Shown one piece after another: positions 25,295-35,229 of a DNA stretch of 64,000 nt. The DNA comes from an uncultured Alphaproteobacteria bacterium. GTDB taxonomy: Bacteria; Pseudomonadota; Alphaproteobacteria; HIMB59. Each line of letters begins with the position of its first letter. Position 1 is the stretch's first letter. The notes under the pieces are model-generated. The model was not told the DNA's origin, ran no database searches, and saw only the letters and a program-made list of their open reading frames with translations. The translations under genes were made by a program, and so were the position numbers. The stretch is taken from the NCBI GenBank assembly GCA_902509695.1, contig CABWYP010000003.1, forward strand, positions 1 through 64,000, written 5' to 3'.

Positions 25295-26602
25295 TTAATT
25301 GAACTCAGGGTAAGCTATTGTAGTTAACTCAGCTTTATCGAGACCTACTGCTTCGGTTTCTTCATCAACACGAAGTCCTGTTGTGGCTTTCAATATATAA
25401 AACCCGATAAGACTTAGAGGCACTACAAGAGCACCCGCCGCAGCGATACCAATAACCTGAACGATGAAGTCTCCTGCGCCAAAGATACCAACTGCTAATG
25501 TTCCCCAGATACCAGCCACTAAGTGAGCTGAAATAGCACCGACAACATCATCAATTTTCATTTTATCGAGCATTGGGATGGCAATCGTACAAAGAATACC
25601 TCCAATTGCACCTATGATCATTGATAAAAAGTGGTTGCTTAAATCAGGTCCAGCTGTAATTGCAACAAGACCTGCTATTGCACCATTAAGAGCAATTGAT
25701 AAGTCAATTTTCTTGTACATAAACTGAGAGAGAATTATTGCTGCAACAACACCGCCACACGCGGCCATATTTGTATTCACAACTACAATTGAAATAGCAA
25801 TTGCATCTAGAGCGCTGCCTAATGCTAACTGTGATCCTCCGTTAAAGCCGAACCAGCCAAACCAAAGAATAAATGTACCGAGAGCTGCAAGTGGCATATT
25901 AGCTCCAGCTATTGGTGTAATTTTACCGTCTTTACTGTATTTTCCAGCTCTTGGACCTAAGATCAAACAACCAACCAAAGCAGCCCAACCTCCAACGGAG
26001 TGAACTATAGTAGAACCAGCAAAGTCTGAAAAACCCATTTCGGATAACCATCCACCGCCCCATGTCCAAGAACCGTAGATAGGATAAATAATTCCAGTCA
26101 TGATTGCAGCAAAAATCATAAATGGCCAAACTTTAATTCTTTCAGCACAAGCACCAGATACAATAGAAACTGCTGTAGCACAGAATACCATTTGAAAAAA
26201 CCAATCTGAAGCAACAGAATAGCCTGTATCTGCAATCGTATCTAAGTTTTCTGCTCCCTCTAGAAGTGCGATTTCATCTGCTGAAGGGTTGTAAAACATC
26301 CCACCTAAAGATCCAATCCATCCTGATACATCAACATACATTAAACTGTATCCAACTAGGTAAAACATGATACCTGCGATTGAGTATAGCGCGATATTTT
26401 TTAATAAAATAGCAGATGTGTTTTTCTTTCGAACAAAACCTGCCTCAAGCATGGCAAAACCAAGTGCCATGAACATTACAAGAATTCCACCAAATATAAA
26501 CAGGAATGTATTAAAGACAAAAGCTGTCTCTGCTGAAACCTCAGCACTTGCTACTCCTGATATTAATAAAGCTGGAAAAAGAAATGATAAAATTTTTTTC
26601 AT
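25295..26602 (-). CDS. amtB: Ammonium transporter
   Basis: A 435-residue Amt protein with a signal-like first segment ending SGVASAEVSAE. Family signatures: FALGFAMLEAGFVRKKN, DWFFQMVFCATAVSIVSGACAERIK, GGWLSEMGFSDFAGSTIVHSVGGWAALVG (first pore His), GTFILWFGWFGFNGGS, and SAHLVAGIWGTLAVGIFG (second pore His). It forms a trimeric ammonium channel regulated by GlnK plugging. A clear AAGGAG site precedes the ATG. Downstream partner of glnK, 17 nt apart. Confidence 0.96.
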   Translation of the reverse strand: MKKILSFLFPALLISGVASAEVSAETAFVFNTFLFIFGGILVMFMALGFAMLEAGFVRKKNTSAILLKNIALYSIAGIMFYLVGYSLMYVDVSGWIGSLGGMFYNPSADEIALLEGAENLDTIADTGYSVASDWFFQMVFCATAVSIVSGACAERIKVWPFMIFAAIMTGIIYPIYGSWTWGGGWLSEMGFSDFAGSTIVHSVGGWAALVGCLILGPRAGKYSKDGKITPIAGANMPLAALGTFILWFGWFGFNGGSQLALGSALDAIAISIVVVNTNMAACGGVVAAIILSQFMYKKIDLSIALNGAIAGLVAITAGPDLSNHFLSMIIGAIGGILCTIAIPMLDKMKIDDVVGAISAHLVAGIWGTLAVGIFGAGDFIVQVIGIAAAGALVVPLSLIGFYILKATTGLRVDEETEAVGLDKAELTTIAYPEFN

Positions 26603-26619
26603 ATTGTCTCCTTATCTAA

Positions 26620-26961
26620 CTACTTAATTGCCTCAGCATCACGTTCACCCGTACGAATTCGCACGACTTCAGATACTTCTGTTACAAATATTTTGCCGTC
26701 TCCAATTTTACCTGTTTTAACGGCATCAGAAATTGTTGTGATAACTTTTTCTACATCTGCAGAGTCTACCAATACTTCCGCCCTAGACTTGGGAAGAAAG
26801 TGTACCTCATATTCTGCGCCTCGATACAGTTCGGTGTGACCTTTTTGGCGCCCATATCCTTTTGCCTCGACAATTGTTAATCCCTGAATATCAACACCCG
26901 TTAGTGCCTGTCTCAGAGCTTCAACTTTATCTGGCTTGATAATTGCTGTTACTAGTTTCAT
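26620..26961 (-). CDS. glnK: Nitrogen regulatory protein P-II (GlnK-type)
   Basis: A 113-residue P-II protein. MKLVTAIIKPDKVEALRQAL is the canonical start, the T-loop reads YGRQKGHTELYRGAEYEVHFLPK with the uridylylatable Tyr in ELYRGAEY, and GKIGDGKIFVTEVSEVVRIRTGERDAEAI completes the nucleotide-binding C loop. It senses 2-oxoglutarate and ATP/ADP and gates AmtB. Preceded by GAGG ribosome-binding sequence. The 148-nt upstream gap holds a TTGACA box but no convincing -10 or NtrC/sigma-54 site that I could read. Confidence 0.96.
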   Translation of the reverse strand: MKLVTAIIKPDKVEALRQALTGVDIQGLTIVEAKGYGRQKGHTELYRGAEYEVHFLPKSRAEVLVDSADVEKVITTISDAVKTGKIGDGKIFVTEVSEVVRIRTGERDAEAIK

Positions 26962-27109
26962 TTTTACCTCACTAAATTTTTAAAAAGTAATAAGAGGTTT
27001 ATAAATAGTTAAGCAAAGATAAAATAATGCTAAGAAGTAAGAGAGACTATGCGCTCAGTGAATAACACTAAAAATGTCAATAAATTCAGTGATTTAAGAA
27101 GTATTTTTT

Positions 27110-28249
27110 TTACGAATTGGGTAGGGATTTTTTAGGATCATAAAATGGCTTTTGGATAACTGTTCCCAGTTGGTTCCCAAAGTTTGTGAGAATTTCAACT
27201 TTTTGTCCTAGATCTGTATAGTTAATATCCATCATTGCTAGAGCAATATTCTTTTTAAGTCTTGGTGAATAAACTGCCGATGTCACTTTTCCAAGTATTT
27301 TTCCTTCAACAGCCACTGGCCAAAAGATAGTGTTGGGTCCCTGTAATGGATTACATTTAATTTCTAGTCCCACTTGTTTCCTTGTAATTCCTTTTTTTTT
27401 TATTTTCTGAAGTGCTTCTTTGCCAATAAAATTATTACTACTTTCTAAGTGCACAAGCCGATCTAAACCAACTTCAAATGGATTAGTATTAATATCTGCA
27501 TCGGCATGATAAGAAAGCATCCCACCTTCAATACGCCTAATGCTTGAAGTATGACCAGGTTGCAAGCCATAATCTTTTCCTGCTTGCATTATTGTTTCCC
27601 AAAGTTGATCTCCTTTACTGCCATCCCGAAGAAATAATTCGTAACCTAGTTCGCTAGACCAACCAGTTCGAGAAACAACTAGAGGAATTCCTTCAAGTTC
27701 TAATTCAAGTAACCAGTAATATCTTAAATCTCTAATGCTTTCTCCAAAAAGCTTAACCATAATTTCACCTGATTTTGGTCCCTGAAGCTGAAGGGGGGAT
27801 ACATCAGGCTCTTGAATAGTAACGTTCATTCCTGAATTTACTGCTACTCCTTGCGCCCAAAATAAAATATCACTATCTGATAATGATAGCCAAAAATGAT
27901 TTTCAGCTAGCCTAAGTAAAACAGGATCGTTAAGAATTCCTCCTTTTTCATTTGTAATAAGAACATATTTGCATTGTCCAATTGCCAAATTGCTAAGGTC
28001 TCGAGGGGTAAGTAATTGAATGAACTTCTTTGCATCCGGCCCGATAATTTCTACCTGTCTCTCAACTGCTACATCACAAAGAATAGCATCATTTACTAAG
28101 TTCCAAAAATTTTGCTCAGGACTTCCAAAATCTCTTGGAATATACATGTGATTATAAACTGAAAAACCGGTTGCACCCCATCGAACTGTTGCATCAAAAT
28201 AGGGTGATTTACGAATTTGGGTACCAAAACCAAAGTTCTTATGTGTCAT
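27110..28249 (-). CDS. GcvT/DmdA-like aminomethyltransferase-family protein (second paralogue)
   Basis: The 379-residue protein aligns by eye with DmdA of this window: GFSVYNHMYIPRDFG, CDVAVERQVEIIGPDAKKF, QLLTPRDLSNL, SPLQLQGPKSGEIM, and RRIEGGMLSYHADADI. The DmdA-specific SKQGGFE and LSYGND motifs are changed to SSELGYELFL and LSYHAD, so it is probably a THF-dependent demethylase of a different substrate (dimethylglycine or another methylated compound). It stands alone between glnK and a DUF1501 gene. Cytoplasmic. Confidence 0.82.
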   Translation of the reverse strand: MTHKNFGFGTQIRKSPYFDATVRWGATGFSVYNHMYIPRDFGSPEQNFWNLVNDAILCDVAVERQVEIIGPDAKKFIQLLTPRDLSNLAIGQCKYVLITNEKGGILNDPVLLRLAENHFWLSLSDSDILFWAQGVAVNSGMNVTIQEPDVSPLQLQGPKSGEIMVKLFGESIRDLRYYWLLELELEGIPLVVSRTGWSSELGYELFLRDGSKGDQLWETIMQAGKDYGLQPGHTSSIRRIEGGMLSYHADADINTNPFEVGLDRLVHLESSNNFIGKEALQKIKKKGITRKQVGLEIKCNPLQGPNTIFWPVAVEGKILGKVTSAVYSPRLKKNIALAMMDINYTDLGQKVEILTNFGNQLGTVIQKPFYDPKKSLPNS

Positions 28250-28351
28250 AAATTTAATATTTATAAGGCTTTTTCATAATTAATTGCCTTTATCTCCCCT
28301 AAATAAGGCGAAACACTAAACTATTAAAATAAGTTGAACAAGCCTCAAAAA

Positions 28352-29500
28352 CTAAGACTTAAAAAGTTGAGAGCTAAGATTTGTGACATCTTCATTCCAA
28401 AAAACATCTCTTTTAATTTTTTCAAAATCTGTATTAAAGACAGAAGACATTGCAGAGGCATAAACGGAACGAGCATCAATAGTGCTGAGTAAGTCTCTTC
28501 CCTCAAATAAATTACTTTTATTTAGACCTGGCCAATCTGTATAGACTTGAGATTTTTTTAAAATCCCTCCTGCCATTAATATAGCTGAACCATAACCGTG
28601 CTCTGTTCCATTTCCACCATTTTGTTCAACAGTTCGACCAAATTCAGTTAAGGTCATTATCAATGTATTATTAAAATCAGAACCAAGTCCCTCAAAAAGA
28701 TTTTTAATAATCAAATCAATATCTTGAAGGTTTTCTGCATGTTCGCCACTTTCATTTCCCTGGGCTGTGTGTGTATCAAAACCTTCTAAATCAAAAACAG
28801 CTACTTTTGGACCAAGTGGGTCTTTTAGTATTGACGCAGTTCTTTTTGATAAGCTATCTAAAGACTCATCTCCTCCTTGCATTGTCAACGGCCTGTTAAG
28901 AATAACATTATAAATTTCTTGTAGCTTGTCCCTATCAACTCCATCGTATGCTCTTGTGATAATTTCAATTATTTCTCTTTTTGGAAGGGACATCCAAGTA
29001 GGATAATAGTTATTATTTTTTTCTATACCCCTAAGCAAAAGAGGCATAGGTAAACTCAAAGCAAGACCAGACTCATAAAGACCTGCTGATTTCATCCCTC
29101 TTCCAAGCCATCCTGTTTTTTGGGTGTAAGCTTTTAAAGATCCTGTCTGCATTATATTTTGGCCATCAAAATGAGATCTGTTTGTATAAGGAATATTCGT
29201 TGCATGAACAACAGATGCTAAATTTTTAGACCATAGAGAGTGTAAGGTCTTCAACTTAGGGTGAAGAGAGAAATCGCTGTCTATTTTTAATTTTTCATTC
29301 AAGATTAATTCAGATCTATATTTATTAATCAAAGGATCTGAAATAGGAACTGCAGCTAGACCGTCCATACCTCCTCTTAAACTAATAATAACTATATTTT
29401 TTTTGGGGGATTGAATTGATCCGTGTAAGGGAATATTAAAATTAGAGAAAAATATAGTAGCCAGACTTCCCTTTAAAAAACTTCTTCTTGTGCAGTTCAT
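28352..29500 (-). CDS. DUF1501 protein (Tat-exported)
   Basis: A 382-residue protein of the DUF1501 family, related to the alkaline phosphatase/sulfatase fold. It has a twin-arginine signal (CTRRSFLKGSLATIFF), then NIVIISLRGGMDGLAAVPIS, NRSHFDGQNIMQTG, VFDLEGFDTHTAQG and MTLTEFGRTVEQNGGNGTEHGYGS, all typical. DUF1501 genes nearly always follow DUF1800 genes; here they overlap by 4 nt. Function unknown; proposed roles include exported metallo-hydrolase. Confidence 0.88.
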   Translation of the reverse strand: MNCTRRSFLKGSLATIFFSNFNIPLHGSIQSPKKNIVIISLRGGMDGLAAVPISDPLINKYRSELILNEKLKIDSDFSLHPKLKTLHSLWSKNLASVVHATNIPYTNRSHFDGQNIMQTGSLKAYTQKTGWLGRGMKSAGLYESGLALSLPMPLLLRGIEKNNNYYPTWMSLPKREIIEIITRAYDGVDRDKLQEIYNVILNRPLTMQGGDESLDSLSKRTASILKDPLGPKVAVFDLEGFDTHTAQGNESGEHAENLQDIDLIIKNLFEGLGSDFNNTLIMTLTEFGRTVEQNGGNGTEHGYGSAILMAGGILKKSQVYTDWPGLNKSNLFEGRDLLSTIDARSVYASAMSSVFNTDFEKIKRDVFWNEDVTNLSSQLFKS

Positions 29501-30957
29501 GCTCTCATCATCTCCGGATAATTAGCAAATACCACAAATCTATCTGAGTAAAATTTTGCTGAGTCCATTAGTTTTAAAAATTTCTCTGGTTTGTCAAAAT
29601 TGGAAATAATAACTTTTTCAAAAAAATCGTTATCATAATTTAGGTTTGGATTTGCTATATCGGTAAATTTCCTAGCCGAAGCAAGTCTTCTGATTATTAA
29701 CTCAGGTGAAAGCCATTCATCTTCAAGGTCAATATAGCCATTAGGTTGTTTTGCCCTAAATATAGGATGACCTAATTCATAAAGAATATCCTTTAATAGT
29801 TTCTGTCTTCTATTTGGTGATGCGCCCTTAAACTCAAAACCCTTTGGATAAGAATAAAGATAATTTAAATCTAACATTTTTGCATTCTGCAAAAGCCATA
29901 ATTCTGGCATTGAAAACTTTTTAAAATCATTTCCGTATTTAAAAGCAACCTCCATTGTTGCTTTATGTATTTCAATCAAACTTCCATCATTTTTATTCCA
30001 TGAATCAATAATAACATTGATCATTTCTTCATTTGGATCATCACATATAAAATGTTGGCATAATTTTCTAGATATATGTTTTTTTGTAGAAGGATGATTA
30101 GCCAAATCTTTGATTATTACTTTTAATTCTTTTCCTTGGGACACTGTATTAAAATCTTTAATGTCATAGATTTTATTCAATATTTTATAAGGTCCATTTT
30201 CATGATATTCATCTTGAAATTTTATAGGACCTGCTTCTAAATCTTTTTCATTCCAAAGATATCTCCAACCCGTCATTGCCTTTGCCATTTCAATTACATC
30301 TTCTTGGCTGTAGTTGGCCTCAGGAGAAACGGTGTGAAGCTCTAATAATTCTCTTGCATGATTTTCATTCAAACCCACTTTGCTCTTTTCGTTAGGGTCA
30401 TTATTAATTGAGATGCCTCTTTTAGAGGATGGGCCAATATTTTCACTATTATCTAAATGATGTAGCATACACCAAGATGTGGTTACATCGTAGACAAGGT
30501 CTTCAAAAGTTTTAACCATGTTAGGTCTGATAACTTCTCTTTGATATACACCAGTTGAAAAACTAGCTAAAAAGTCTTTTTCGCTAATTGCAAAAAAATT
30601 TCCCCAAAAATGCCACATTCTCTCAAAAGCAGGAGATTTAGATGCTAAGGCAGAAGTATGTCGAATTGATAATTCAAGTGACTCATAAAATTTTTCACCT
30701 GTTTTTTTTCTTAGTTGATCTTTTGCATTTTCATACTTTAAACGGTCTTTTTTAAATTTTTGTCTTAAAACTTTTCTATCTCCATAAACCCATTCCCCAT
30801 ATCTTTTTCTTTGATCTTCTAAAGAAGGAAGGTCATAGCCCCAAATTAAATTAGGATTTTGGTCAAATTGATTTTTTGCCCAATCTAATGGGTCGTTAGG
30901 CATATCCTCTTCAATACCAATGCCAAATGAAACTTTTCTGATGTAATCTCTATACAA
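29497..30957 (-). CDS. DUF1800 protein
   Basis: A 486-residue DUF1800 family member: MWHFWGNFFAISEKD (the W.nHF.v segment), NENHARELLELHTVSPEANYSQEDVIEMAKAMTGWR and HPSTKKHISRKLCQHFICDDP are recognisable. No signal peptide is obvious at this start, although partners are usually exported; the true start could be elsewhere. It overlaps DUF1501 by 4 nt and begins directly downstream of the glutamate dehydrogenase stop. Confidence 0.85.
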   Translation of the reverse strand: MYRDYIRKVSFGIGIEEDMPNDPLDWAKNQFDQNPNLIWGYDLPSLEDQRKRYGEWVYGDRKVLRQKFKKDRLKYENAKDQLRKKTGEKFYESLELSIRHTSALASKSPAFERMWHFWGNFFAISEKDFLASFSTGVYQREVIRPNMVKTFEDLVYDVTTSWCMLHHLDNSENIGPSSKRGISINNDPNEKSKVGLNENHARELLELHTVSPEANYSQEDVIEMAKAMTGWRYLWNEKDLEAGPIKFQDEYHENGPYKILNKIYDIKDFNTVSQGKELKVIIKDLANHPSTKKHISRKLCQHFICDDPNEEMINVIIDSWNKNDGSLIEIHKATMEVAFKYGNDFKKFSMPELWLLQNAKMLDLNYLYSYPKGFEFKGASPNRRQKLLKDILYELGHPIFRAKQPNGYIDLEDEWLSPELIIRRLASARKFTDIANPNLNYDNDFFEKVIISNFDKPEKFLKLMDSAKFYSDRFVVFANYPEMMRA

Positions 30958-32373
30958 CTATAATCCTAAATTTAAATGAGTCTTTTCCAGTCTTTTCAGA
31001 GCTAAAATATACGTAGCATCTCTAAAAGAAAAAGTTTTATTATTATTTTTTATTTTACAAATATCTATAAAGGCATTTCTCATTGCATCTTCTAATCCTG
31101 AACGAACATAGTCAAGCTCACTAGCTCCATGGATAATTTTATCTCTTAGAAATGGAGGCAATTTTTTTTTAGTAGTTTGTTCAATTGCACTAACTATACT
31201 AGATTCTCTATCCTCATCAAAACGTTTACGCAGACGTCCAAAACGTATTTGAGAAATGTTTTTTACCCACTCAAAGTAAGAAACGACCACACCACCTGCA
31301 TTAATATAAATATCTGGTAAAACTGTAATGCCTCTTTTTCTTAATATTTGGTCACCATTAAATGTAACAGGCCCATTTGCAGCCTCGATAATTAACTTAG
31401 TTTTAATAATTTTTGCAATTTTTTGATCGATGACATTTTCTTTAGCGCAAGGAACTAATATATCACATGGGAATTTTTCAATAGCATTTTCATTTTGAAA
31501 TTTGGTTTTTGGTATTTTTATTTTTGATATATCTTTTTGTGACTCATATTTTTTAAGAAATAAAGGAATGTCTATTCCTTCAGGGCTAATTAAAGATCCA
31601 TTATGTTCAAGTATAGCTATGATCTTACAATTAGGGTAAAGATGAAAGAGGCTTTTTAAAAAGTGATAACCCACTTTTCCAACACCTTGAATAACTATGG
31701 AGTTATCTTTGAGAATATTATTAAGTTTTGACTTTTTTACCTCTTTTAAATGTCTAAAAAATTCAATTAATGCTTCTGCTACCCCTCTTCCTGTGGCCTC
31801 ATCTCTTCCAACTATTCCTCCGAGCTCAACGGGCTTTCCTGTAACACAAGCAGTATGATTAATATCCTCTGAATGAAGAGACTTATAGCCCTCTACGAAC
31901 CAAGCCATTTCCTGAGCACCTGTACCTACATCAGGAGCTGGGACATTTGTTGCTGGAGATAAAAAACCTGATTTAGTTAATTCAACTGAAAACTTCTTTG
32001 TAATTCTCTCTAGATCTGATTTTTGGTATTTAGATTTGTCAATCAATAAACCTCCTTTAGACCCTCCAAAAGGAACTTCAACTACCGCGCATTTATATGT
32101 CATTAGTGCCGCCAGCGCTTCAATAGTATTTGGGTTGACAGTTGGCGCATATCTAATACCACCTTTAGATGGAAGTTTATGTAAAGTATGTACAGATCTG
32201 TATCCAGTAAACATTTGAGTTTTATTTTTTACCATCACAGGGAAATTGAGTTTGATTGTAGAATGGTTTTTTGAGAGTAGCTCAATAAAATTTTGAGAAA
32301 ATCTACTTTTGTTTACAGCATTATTTACCATTAAATTTACATTTTCTGTAAAAGAAGGTTTTTTGTTAAGCAT
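30958..32373 (-). CDS. gdhA: Glu/Leu/Phe/Val-type glutamate dehydrogenase
   Basis: A 471-residue dehydrogenase interconverting glutamate and 2-oxoglutarate plus ammonium. LPSKGGIRYAPTVNPNTIEALAALMTYKCAVVEVPFGGSKGG carries the substrate-binding lysines and the catalytic Lys; PAPDVGTGAQEMAWF has the catalytic Asp; GRDEATGRGVAEA and VIQGVGKVGYHF form the dinucleotide fold; EAANGPVTFNGDQIL is also conserved. The type resembles catabolic NAD-linked or roseobacter/SAR11 enzymes. It links the methylated-amine and amino acid pathways nearby to ammonium. Confidence 0.9.
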   Translation of the reverse strand: MLNKKPSFTENVNLMVNNAVNKSRFSQNFIELLSKNHSTIKLNFPVMVKNKTQMFTGYRSVHTLHKLPSKGGIRYAPTVNPNTIEALAALMTYKCAVVEVPFGGSKGGLLIDKSKYQKSDLERITKKFSVELTKSGFLSPATNVPAPDVGTGAQEMAWFVEGYKSLHSEDINHTACVTGKPVELGGIVGRDEATGRGVAEALIEFFRHLKEVKKSKLNNILKDNSIVIQGVGKVGYHFLKSLFHLYPNCKIIAILEHNGSLISPEGIDIPLFLKKYESQKDISKIKIPKTKFQNENAIEKFPCDILVPCAKENVIDQKIAKIIKTKLIIEAANGPVTFNGDQILRKRGITVLPDIYINAGGVVVSYFEWVKNISQIRFGRLRKRFDEDRESSIVSAIEQTTKKKLPPFLRDKIIHGASELDYVRSGLEDAMRNAFIDICKIKNNNKTFSFRDATYILALKRLEKTHLNLGL

Positions 32374-32445
32374 CTAAATTATAACCATATACAGTTTAAG
32401 ATTATAAGAATGGCCATAAGCATTCAACGGAATTAAAAAGATTAA

Positions 32446-32991
32446 TTATTCAAATTGAACTAGATACATGGCCTCATTGCGACGAAGCTGAGGGAGGGTA
32501 AAAGGCCCGTTATATGTTGCTTTTATTGGCTGTCCTAATGTTAAAATTTTTTCATTGTCTAAGGATTTTTTAAGAATTTGTGAATGTTTGTAAAAATTTT
32601 TGTCAGATGCAAATCCTGAGTACCGAATGACTGCAAAATATCCAGCATTTATTGTTGCAATTTCTAGTGAATTATCTGCAGGCAATGGTGCTGAATTAAT
32701 ATTAAATCTAGAGGGAAGATAAAATTGCATTACCATTTGGTCATTATCCTGAAGAACAGTTACAGGGGTTGTCATTTCAATTTTTTTTTCATCTTTATTT
32801 TGTCCAGAAATATAATTAAAAAGTTTCCTAAAACTACTATTTCCACTTTTAGATCTAGCTTGTATTACAATTCTTTCTTCATAGTAGCGTATTTCAAAAT
32901 TGTCACTTTCATGGACAACTTTATATCCTGCTTCTTCATAGCTCATAACATTTTGTATCACGAATAAAAAAATTAGTATGTATTTAATCAA
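32446..32991 (-). CDS. SOUL-family heme-binding-like protein
   Basis: A 181-residue protein with a signal peptide (MIKYILIFLFVIQNVMSYEE) and the SOUL/HEBP fold: YKVVHESDNFEIRYYEERIVIQ, KIEMTTPVTV (the most conserved stretch), MQFYLPSRF and YFAVIRYSGFASDKN. Family members bind heme or tetrapyrroles in some cases. Export suggests a periplasmic role. Overlaps the upstream SH3 gene by 8 nt. Confidence 0.85.
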   Translation of the reverse strand: MIKYILIFLFVIQNVMSYEEAGYKVVHESDNFEIRYYEERIVIQARSKSGNSSFRKLFNYISGQNKDEKKIEMTTPVTVLQDNDQMVMQFYLPSRFNINSAPLPADNSLEIATINAGYFAVIRYSGFASDKNFYKHSQILKKSLDNEKILTLGQPIKATYNGPFTLPQLRRNEAMYLVQFE

Positions 32992-33514
32992 AATCTTTTT
33001 CCATTTTCTGAGAACTACTTCCCCAAACTCTTTTGTCTCTAGGAATCCATCCTTTTATTTCTTTTCGTTTTCCATCATCAATACTTATTTTAAACATATC
33101 TGGGGTTACCTCTAAGAGATTGACTATTTTTGGGGATAAAATTTCTCCTTTTTTAATAGTTAATAAAGAATTGGGATCCTTGGACTCTAAAGCATAAAGC
33201 TCTGTATTTTCTAATATTAATAGAGAACGTTTCCTTGTTAATTGTGTATGATACATCCATCCTTTTATGCCATTGAATAATTCTATTTGGTACCAATCAA
33301 TGTAATTACTTCCGATGCTTTGATGTTCTTGGATGACTTTAACAGGCATTCTCTTTTGAGTTAATAAAAATTTTTCTGTTTGTTCTTTGAAATCTTGTAT
33401 ATCTGGGTAATGACGAAGCCAAGACTCATTTTTGGATAAGGATTTATAATAGGGTAAATGACTATCAGCTAAAATTGAAAAAGGGAATATTAGTAAAATC
33501 AAAAATTTAATCAT
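32984..33514 (-). CDS. Exported bacterial SH3-domain protein
   Basis: A 176-residue protein with signal peptide MIKFLILLIFPFSILADSH. Two SH3-like modules can be seen: MPVKVIQEHQSIGSNYIDWYQIELFNGIKGWMYHTQLTRKRS and LYALESKDPNSLLTIKKGEILSPK ... RKEIKGWIPRDKRVWG. The GW-(M/I) positions match the SH3_4 family, common in alphaproteobacterial periplasmic proteins. It begins one base after the betA stop and overlaps the SOUL gene, so betA, SH3 and SOUL form one unit. Confidence 0.82.
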   Translation of the reverse strand: MIKFLILLIFPFSILADSHLPYYKSLSKNESWLRHYPDIQDFKEQTEKFLLTQKRMPVKVIQEHQSIGSNYIDWYQIELFNGIKGWMYHTQLTRKRSLLILENTELYALESKDPNSLLTIKKGEILSPKIVNLLEVTPDMFKISIDDGKRKEIKGWIPRDKRVWGSSSQKMEKDFD

Positions 33515-35173
33515 TTAACGTTGTGTTTTTTCCCATTCCGGGTGAGTAAAAGGTTTTAATGTAGAGGGGCTGAGTGGGGTTTTTCCGAGAATATGATCAG
33601 CGGCTTTTTCACCAGTCATTATTGATGGAGAATTTAGATTTCCATTACATATACGGGGAAAGATTGAAGAGTCAGCTAGGAAAAAGTTGCTAAAACCCTT
33701 TACTTTACAATCATTTTGAACCACTGTTGTGGGATCGTCAGAGCTACCCATTCGACAAGTACCGCAAGGATGATATGCGCTCTCGCAGTTATTCTTAATA
33801 AATTCATCTAGACCATCATCAGAAACTACGTTGTTACCAGGTTGTATTTCGCCACCATTGAAAGGACTCATGGCTCTTTGAGATAAGATTTCTCTGCTTA
33901 AACGAAGAGCTTTGCGAAAAATTTTAAAGTCATTTTCATGTGTCATATAATTAAATTTTATAGTTGGTGCTTCAGAATAATTTGAAGATTTAATTTTAAC
34001 AAAACCTCTAGACTCTGATCTCATAGGCCCTACATGAAGTTGGAATCCATGACCCTCACTAGGAGCTTTTCCATCATAACGAATTGCAACAGGTAAAAAA
34101 TGAAACTGTATATCCGGGTATGAAATATTTTTATCTGATCGAATAAAACCTAAAGTTTCAAATTGATTTGTAGCACCAGGACCATTTTTAAAGAACATCC
34201 ACTGCATACCAATTAGTAACTTAGAAATTGGATTCAAGTACTTATATAATGTTATTGGTTGAAGGCATTTTACTTGGAAATAAACTTCTAAATGATCTTG
34301 AAGATTTTCACCGACTCCAGGTAAATGACTTTTTACGTCTATGCCCAACTCTTTTAGATGGTCTCCATTGCCTATTCCTGACCTTTGAAGAATAGTGGGG
34401 CTATTAATTGCTCCCGCTGATAGAACAATATCCTTTTTTACTTTTATTATTTTTTTTTTACCATGATGAAAAAACTCTACCCCAACAGCTTTATTTCCTT
34501 CAAAAATAATTTTATTAACTAGGGCTCGGGTGATGAGTTGAACATTCTTTTTTGCTAAAGCAGGCTTTAGATAAGCCTTTGCAGTTGAAAATCGAGACCC
34601 TTGAAAAACCGTCATATCAGCCGGGCCAAATCCCTCTTGACGATAACCATTGTAGTCCTCTGTTTCATAATACCCTGCTTGTTTTGCTGATTGAACAAAG
34701 GCCTCATGGAGAGGGTTATCTCTTTTTCCATGAGTGACATGAAGTGGGCCGTTCTTTCCTCGAAATTCAGATAAACCCCCATGGCTTGTTTCCATTTTTT
34801 GAAAATATGGAAGGACATCCTCATAATCCCAACCTTTTGCACCACTTCTAGCCCATTCATGATAATCACCAGGATTACCACGAACATAAATCATTCCATT
34901 AATTGAAGAAGAGCCACCAATGACTTTTCCTCTTGGGCAAACAAGAGATCTTCCATTAAGCATTGGTTCAGGCTCTGCTTTGTAGCCCCAATCAAATTGA
35001 GACATATTCATGGGATATGAAAGTGCTGCTGGCATTTGAATAAATGGACTAAAATCTGATCCGCCAAATTCTAACACGAGCACTTGATGTTGAGGGTTTT
35101 CTCCTAATCTATAGGCAATTGTAGATCCAGCAGATCCAGATCCTATAACTATATAATCAGGGTTATCAAACAT
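33515..35173 (-). CDS. betA: Choline dehydrogenase-like GMC oxidoreductase
   Basis: A 552-residue FAD enzyme matching E. coli BetA in length and motifs: DYIVIGSGSAGSTIAYRL (ADP-binding), FDWGYKAEPEPMLNGRSLVCPRGKVIGGSSSINGMIYVRGN, NGYRQEGFGPADMTV, GVGENLQDHLEVYFQ and the catalytic region ESAYHPCGTCRMGS with DSSIFPRICNGNLNSPSIM. BetA oxidises choline to betaine aldehyde. No betB or betI is adjacent; the aldehyde dehydrogenase at 14.2 kb could take the next step. The substrate is inferred; related GMC enzymes use other alcohols. Confidence 0.85.
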   Translation of the reverse strand: MFDNPDYIVIGSGSAGSTIAYRLGENPQHQVLVLEFGGSDFSPFIQMPAALSYPMNMSQFDWGYKAEPEPMLNGRSLVCPRGKVIGGSSSINGMIYVRGNPGDYHEWARSGAKGWDYEDVLPYFQKMETSHGGLSEFRGKNGPLHVTHGKRDNPLHEAFVQSAKQAGYYETEDYNGYRQEGFGPADMTVFQGSRFSTAKAYLKPALAKKNVQLITRALVNKIIFEGNKAVGVEFFHHGKKKIIKVKKDIVLSAGAINSPTILQRSGIGNGDHLKELGIDVKSHLPGVGENLQDHLEVYFQVKCLQPITLYKYLNPISKLLIGMQWMFFKNGPGATNQFETLGFIRSDKNISYPDIQFHFLPVAIRYDGKAPSEGHGFQLHVGPMRSESRGFVKIKSSNYSEAPTIKFNYMTHENDFKIFRKALRLSREILSQRAMSPFNGGEIQPGNNVVSDDGLDEFIKNNCESAYHPCGTCRMGSSDDPTTVVQNDCKVKGFSNFFLADSSIFPRICNGNLNSPSIMTGEKAADHILGKTPLSPSTLKPFTHPEWEKTQR

Positions 35174-35229
35174 ATGGTTTTAGCATAATACCAAATTTAA
35201 CTGGTATATTAACTAGGAAATAAATAAGC

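Noticed and set aside
26962-27109. NtrC/sigma-54 promoter upstream of glnK
   Set aside because: No TGGC-N9-TGCA core found; only a TTGACA box without a good -10.
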